In this document: in pieces, positions 62,626 through 64,000 of the stretch | Layout of the letters: every line of letters starts with the position of its first letter | Numbering within the stretch: the first letter of the stretch is position 1 | Source of the DNA: Tropicibacter sp. Alg240-R139 | GTDB taxonomy: Bacteria; Pseudomonadota; Alphaproteobacteria; Rhodobacterales; Rhodobacteraceae | Assembly (NCBI RefSeq): GCF_900537075.1 | Contig: NZ_UNRA01000001.1 | Coordinates: forward strand, 434,001 to 498,000 | Direction of reading: 5' to 3' | DNA length: 64,000 nucleotides | Translations under genes and position numbers: made by a program | The notes under the pieces: generated by a model | What the model was told of the DNA's origin: nothing | Database searches by the model: none | What the model saw: only the letters and a program-made list of their open reading frames with translations

Positions 62626-63416
62626 TGCTTGACGATTTTATGGTCCGCGCCGCGCTTGCCGGCGTCGGTGTTGCCTTGGCTGCGGCCCCCATGGGCTGTT
62701 TCGTGGTCTGGCGCCGAATGGCGTATTTTGGCGAGGCGACAGCCCACGCCGCCGTTCTGGGCGTGGCTCTGGCGCTGTCCTTCTCACTGCCGATCCTGCC
62801 TGCGGTGATCGTGGCCGCGCTTGCCATGTCCTCTGCCGTGACCGCGCTGAGGGGGAGAGGGTATGCCATGGACACGCTGCTTGGCGTGATGGCGCACAGC
62901 GCGTTGGCCGTGGGGCTGGTGGCCGTGGCGATGCTGTCCAATGTCAGGCTGGATCTGATGGCGTTCCTGTTTGGCGACATCCTGGCCGTGAACCGCATGG
63001 ACCTGGCGACCATCTGGCTGGGTGGTCTTGGGGTCGCGGGGCTGATCCTGTGGCGCTGGTCGGCGCTGATCCTGTCGACGCTGAACCCTGACCTTGCGCG
63101 TGCATCGGGCATTGATCCAAGGCGAGAAGAGGTCTGGCTGACGCTGGCGCTTGCGCTGATGGTGGCCGTTGCAATCAAGGTGGTGGGCGTTCTGCTGATC
63201 GCCGCGATGCTGGTGATCCCGGCCGCTGCCGCACGGCCCCTTGTGCGCACCCCCGAAGCCATGGCTGTGACAGCGGCCATAATCGGCGCGCTGTCGGCAT
63301 TGGGGGGGCTATACGGAGCCTATTGGTTCGACACCCCCGCAGGCCCCAGCATCGTCTGCGGCGCCTCACTGGCCTTTGTGGTGACAACTGTGGTGGGGAG
63401 TGTGGTGCGGCGATGA
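62625..63416 (+). CDS. znuB: Zinc ABC transporter permease ZnuB
   Basis: A 263-residue permease with about eight membrane segments: 'AAPMGCFVVWRRMAYFGEAT', 'AHAAVLGVALALSF', 'LFGDILAVNRMDL' and 'VVGVLLIAAMLVIPAAAARP'. Completes the zur-znuC-znuB operon. Overlaps znuC by one base. Confidence 0.95.
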   Translation: MLDDFMVRAALAGVGVALAAAPMGCFVVWRRMAYFGEATAHAAVLGVALALSFSLPILPAVIVAALAMSSAVTALRGRGYAMDTLLGVMAHSALAVGLVAVAMLSNVRLDLMAFLFGDILAVNRMDLATIWLGGLGVAGLILWRWSALILSTLNPDLARASGIDPRREEVWLTLALALMVAVAIKVVGVLLIAAMLVIPAAAARPLVRTPEAMAVTAAIIGALSALGGLYGAYWFDTPAGPSIVCGASLAFVVTTVVGSVVRR

Positions 63417-63616
63417 GCAACTAGTGTCAAAAAACTCAATCCAATCGTGTATATTTTTCACAAAAGTCGACCGAACCTTGGTCTAATTTCAGGAATGACA
63501 AACCCTGTCCAAGCGGTGCACAACTTCTCAGAAACACATGCGTTGTAGTATTGCCATTTACGAATTCTAGATCTACCTATAGTTGATTGAATTTAGTCGC
63601 ACTAGAGGTTGGTAAG

Positions 63617-64000
63617 TTGGTTAAGCATCAAAAAATCATTTCGGTTTTCATCTCTTCTCCAAGCGACGTGACGCAAGAGCGCGCCACGGTGATCGAGATA
63701 ATAGAGGATGTAAACAAGTTAATTGGAGACCAGCATGGCTGCAATTTCCAACCAGTCACTTGGGAGAATGATGTACTACCCACATTTGGCAACAACCCGC
63801 AGGCAACGATTGATGCGGAGGTCGGCGACGAATATGATTTGTTTCTAGGCATTATGAGCACAAAATTCGGAACTCCAACAGAAAGCGCCTCATCTGGAAC
63901 AGAGCACGAGTTTGAAAGAGCCTACTCAAGAAAAATGAACAACCCAGAAGCTGTAGAAATCCTCTTCTACTTCCAAGAACCCGGGCATTCAGGTCGCCAA
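63617..64000 (+). CDS. DUF4062-domain protein, 3' end beyond the window
   Basis: An open frame from a TTG at 63617 (GAGG eight bases upstream) runs 128 codons to the window end without a stop. The N-terminus 'VFISSPSDVTQERATVIEII' is the DUF4062 signature, followed by 'YDLFLGIMSTKFGTPT' and 'GTEHEFERAYSRKMNN'. DUF4062 is a TIR-like/nucleotide-related domain often found at the N-terminus of large NTPases and of proteins in defence islands. The gene is visibly more A/T-rich than the zinc operon and starts 200 bases after it, suggesting transferred DNA. Its C-terminal domains are unknown. Confidence 0.75.
   Translation, partial: MVKHQKIISVFISSPSDVTQERATVIEIIEDVNKLIGDQHGCNFQPVTWENDVLPTFGNNPQATIDAEVGDEYDLFLGIMSTKFGTPTESASSGTEHEFERAYSRKMNNPEAVEILFYFQEPGHSGRQ

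Overview
This 64 kb window looks like chromosome of a marine Rhodobacteraceae (Roseobacter group) alphaproteobacterium. The evidence is indirect: GC-rich codon use, a stand-alone NDUFA12 homologue, GapR (DUF2312), clpP-clpX and an aat gene following accB-accC, a BigR/SqrR-type persulfide regulon, an ScfR-type regulator, and tripartite tricarboxylate (TTT) and branched-chain (HAAT) transporters. No rRNA, tRNA or CRISPR array was seen. Both edges cut genes: a tannase-family esterase on the left (C-terminus lost) and a DUF4062 gene on the right (C-terminus lost).

Layout. 1-14 kb is accessory and mostly on the minus strand. It holds a tannase-family esterase, an ornithine cyclodeaminase homologue, unknown proteins, a small gene set that looks like a cryptic element (P-loop ATPase, AlpA-like HTH protein, unknown protein, and further away a tyrosine recombinase), an IS5-type transposase remnant joined to a decayed antiporter, and a few metabolic enzymes. 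14.3-22.2 kb is a catabolic locus built around a divergent promoter: marR-sulfatase-MBL hydrolase-FAH hydrolase leftward and tctC-tctB-tctA-comA-like rightward, with two matched palindromes between them. 22.4-26.7 kb is a split pqiA-pqiA-pqiB-pqiC operon. 28-29.4 kb is psd-pssA (phosphatidylethanolamine synthesis).

29.6-33.1 kb is a leftward module of ECF sigma factor, anti-sigma protein and subtilisin-like protease, preceded by a secreted 45-residue-repeat protein that shares a Gly/Glu-rich N-terminus with the protease. 34.9-37.2 kb is the sulfide/persulfide operon (Blh-type MBL dioxygenase, two YeeE/YedE halves, DUF442 protein). Its likely repressor, with Cys42 and Cys108, lies 23 kb away at 59.9 kb. 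37.2-41.8 kb holds a FliM/FliN-family protein and a symporter-histidine kinase hybrid with a small membrane protein and a receiver. 41.8-48.7 kb is an ScfR-type regulator divergent from a complete liv-type ABC operon, with two TTGCGCAA palindromes in between. 48.8-59.5 kb is mixed housekeeping: glycosyltransferase, thiolase, PAS-LuxR regulator, accB-accC, aat, mlaD-type, NDUFA12, RidA, clpX, clpP and a GlxA-type regulator. 60.2-63.4 kb is the zinc-uptake locus znuA / zur-znuC-znuB with Zur-box-like palindromes. The last ~400 bases begin a more A/T-rich DUF4062 gene that may open a defence or accessory island.

The strongest candidates for something undescribed are the sulfatase/MBL/FAH-TctABC-ComA-like locus, the sigma/anti-sigma/protease/repeat-protein module, and the DUF4062 gene at the right edge. 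All functional statements come from reading the sequence by eye; no database search was run.
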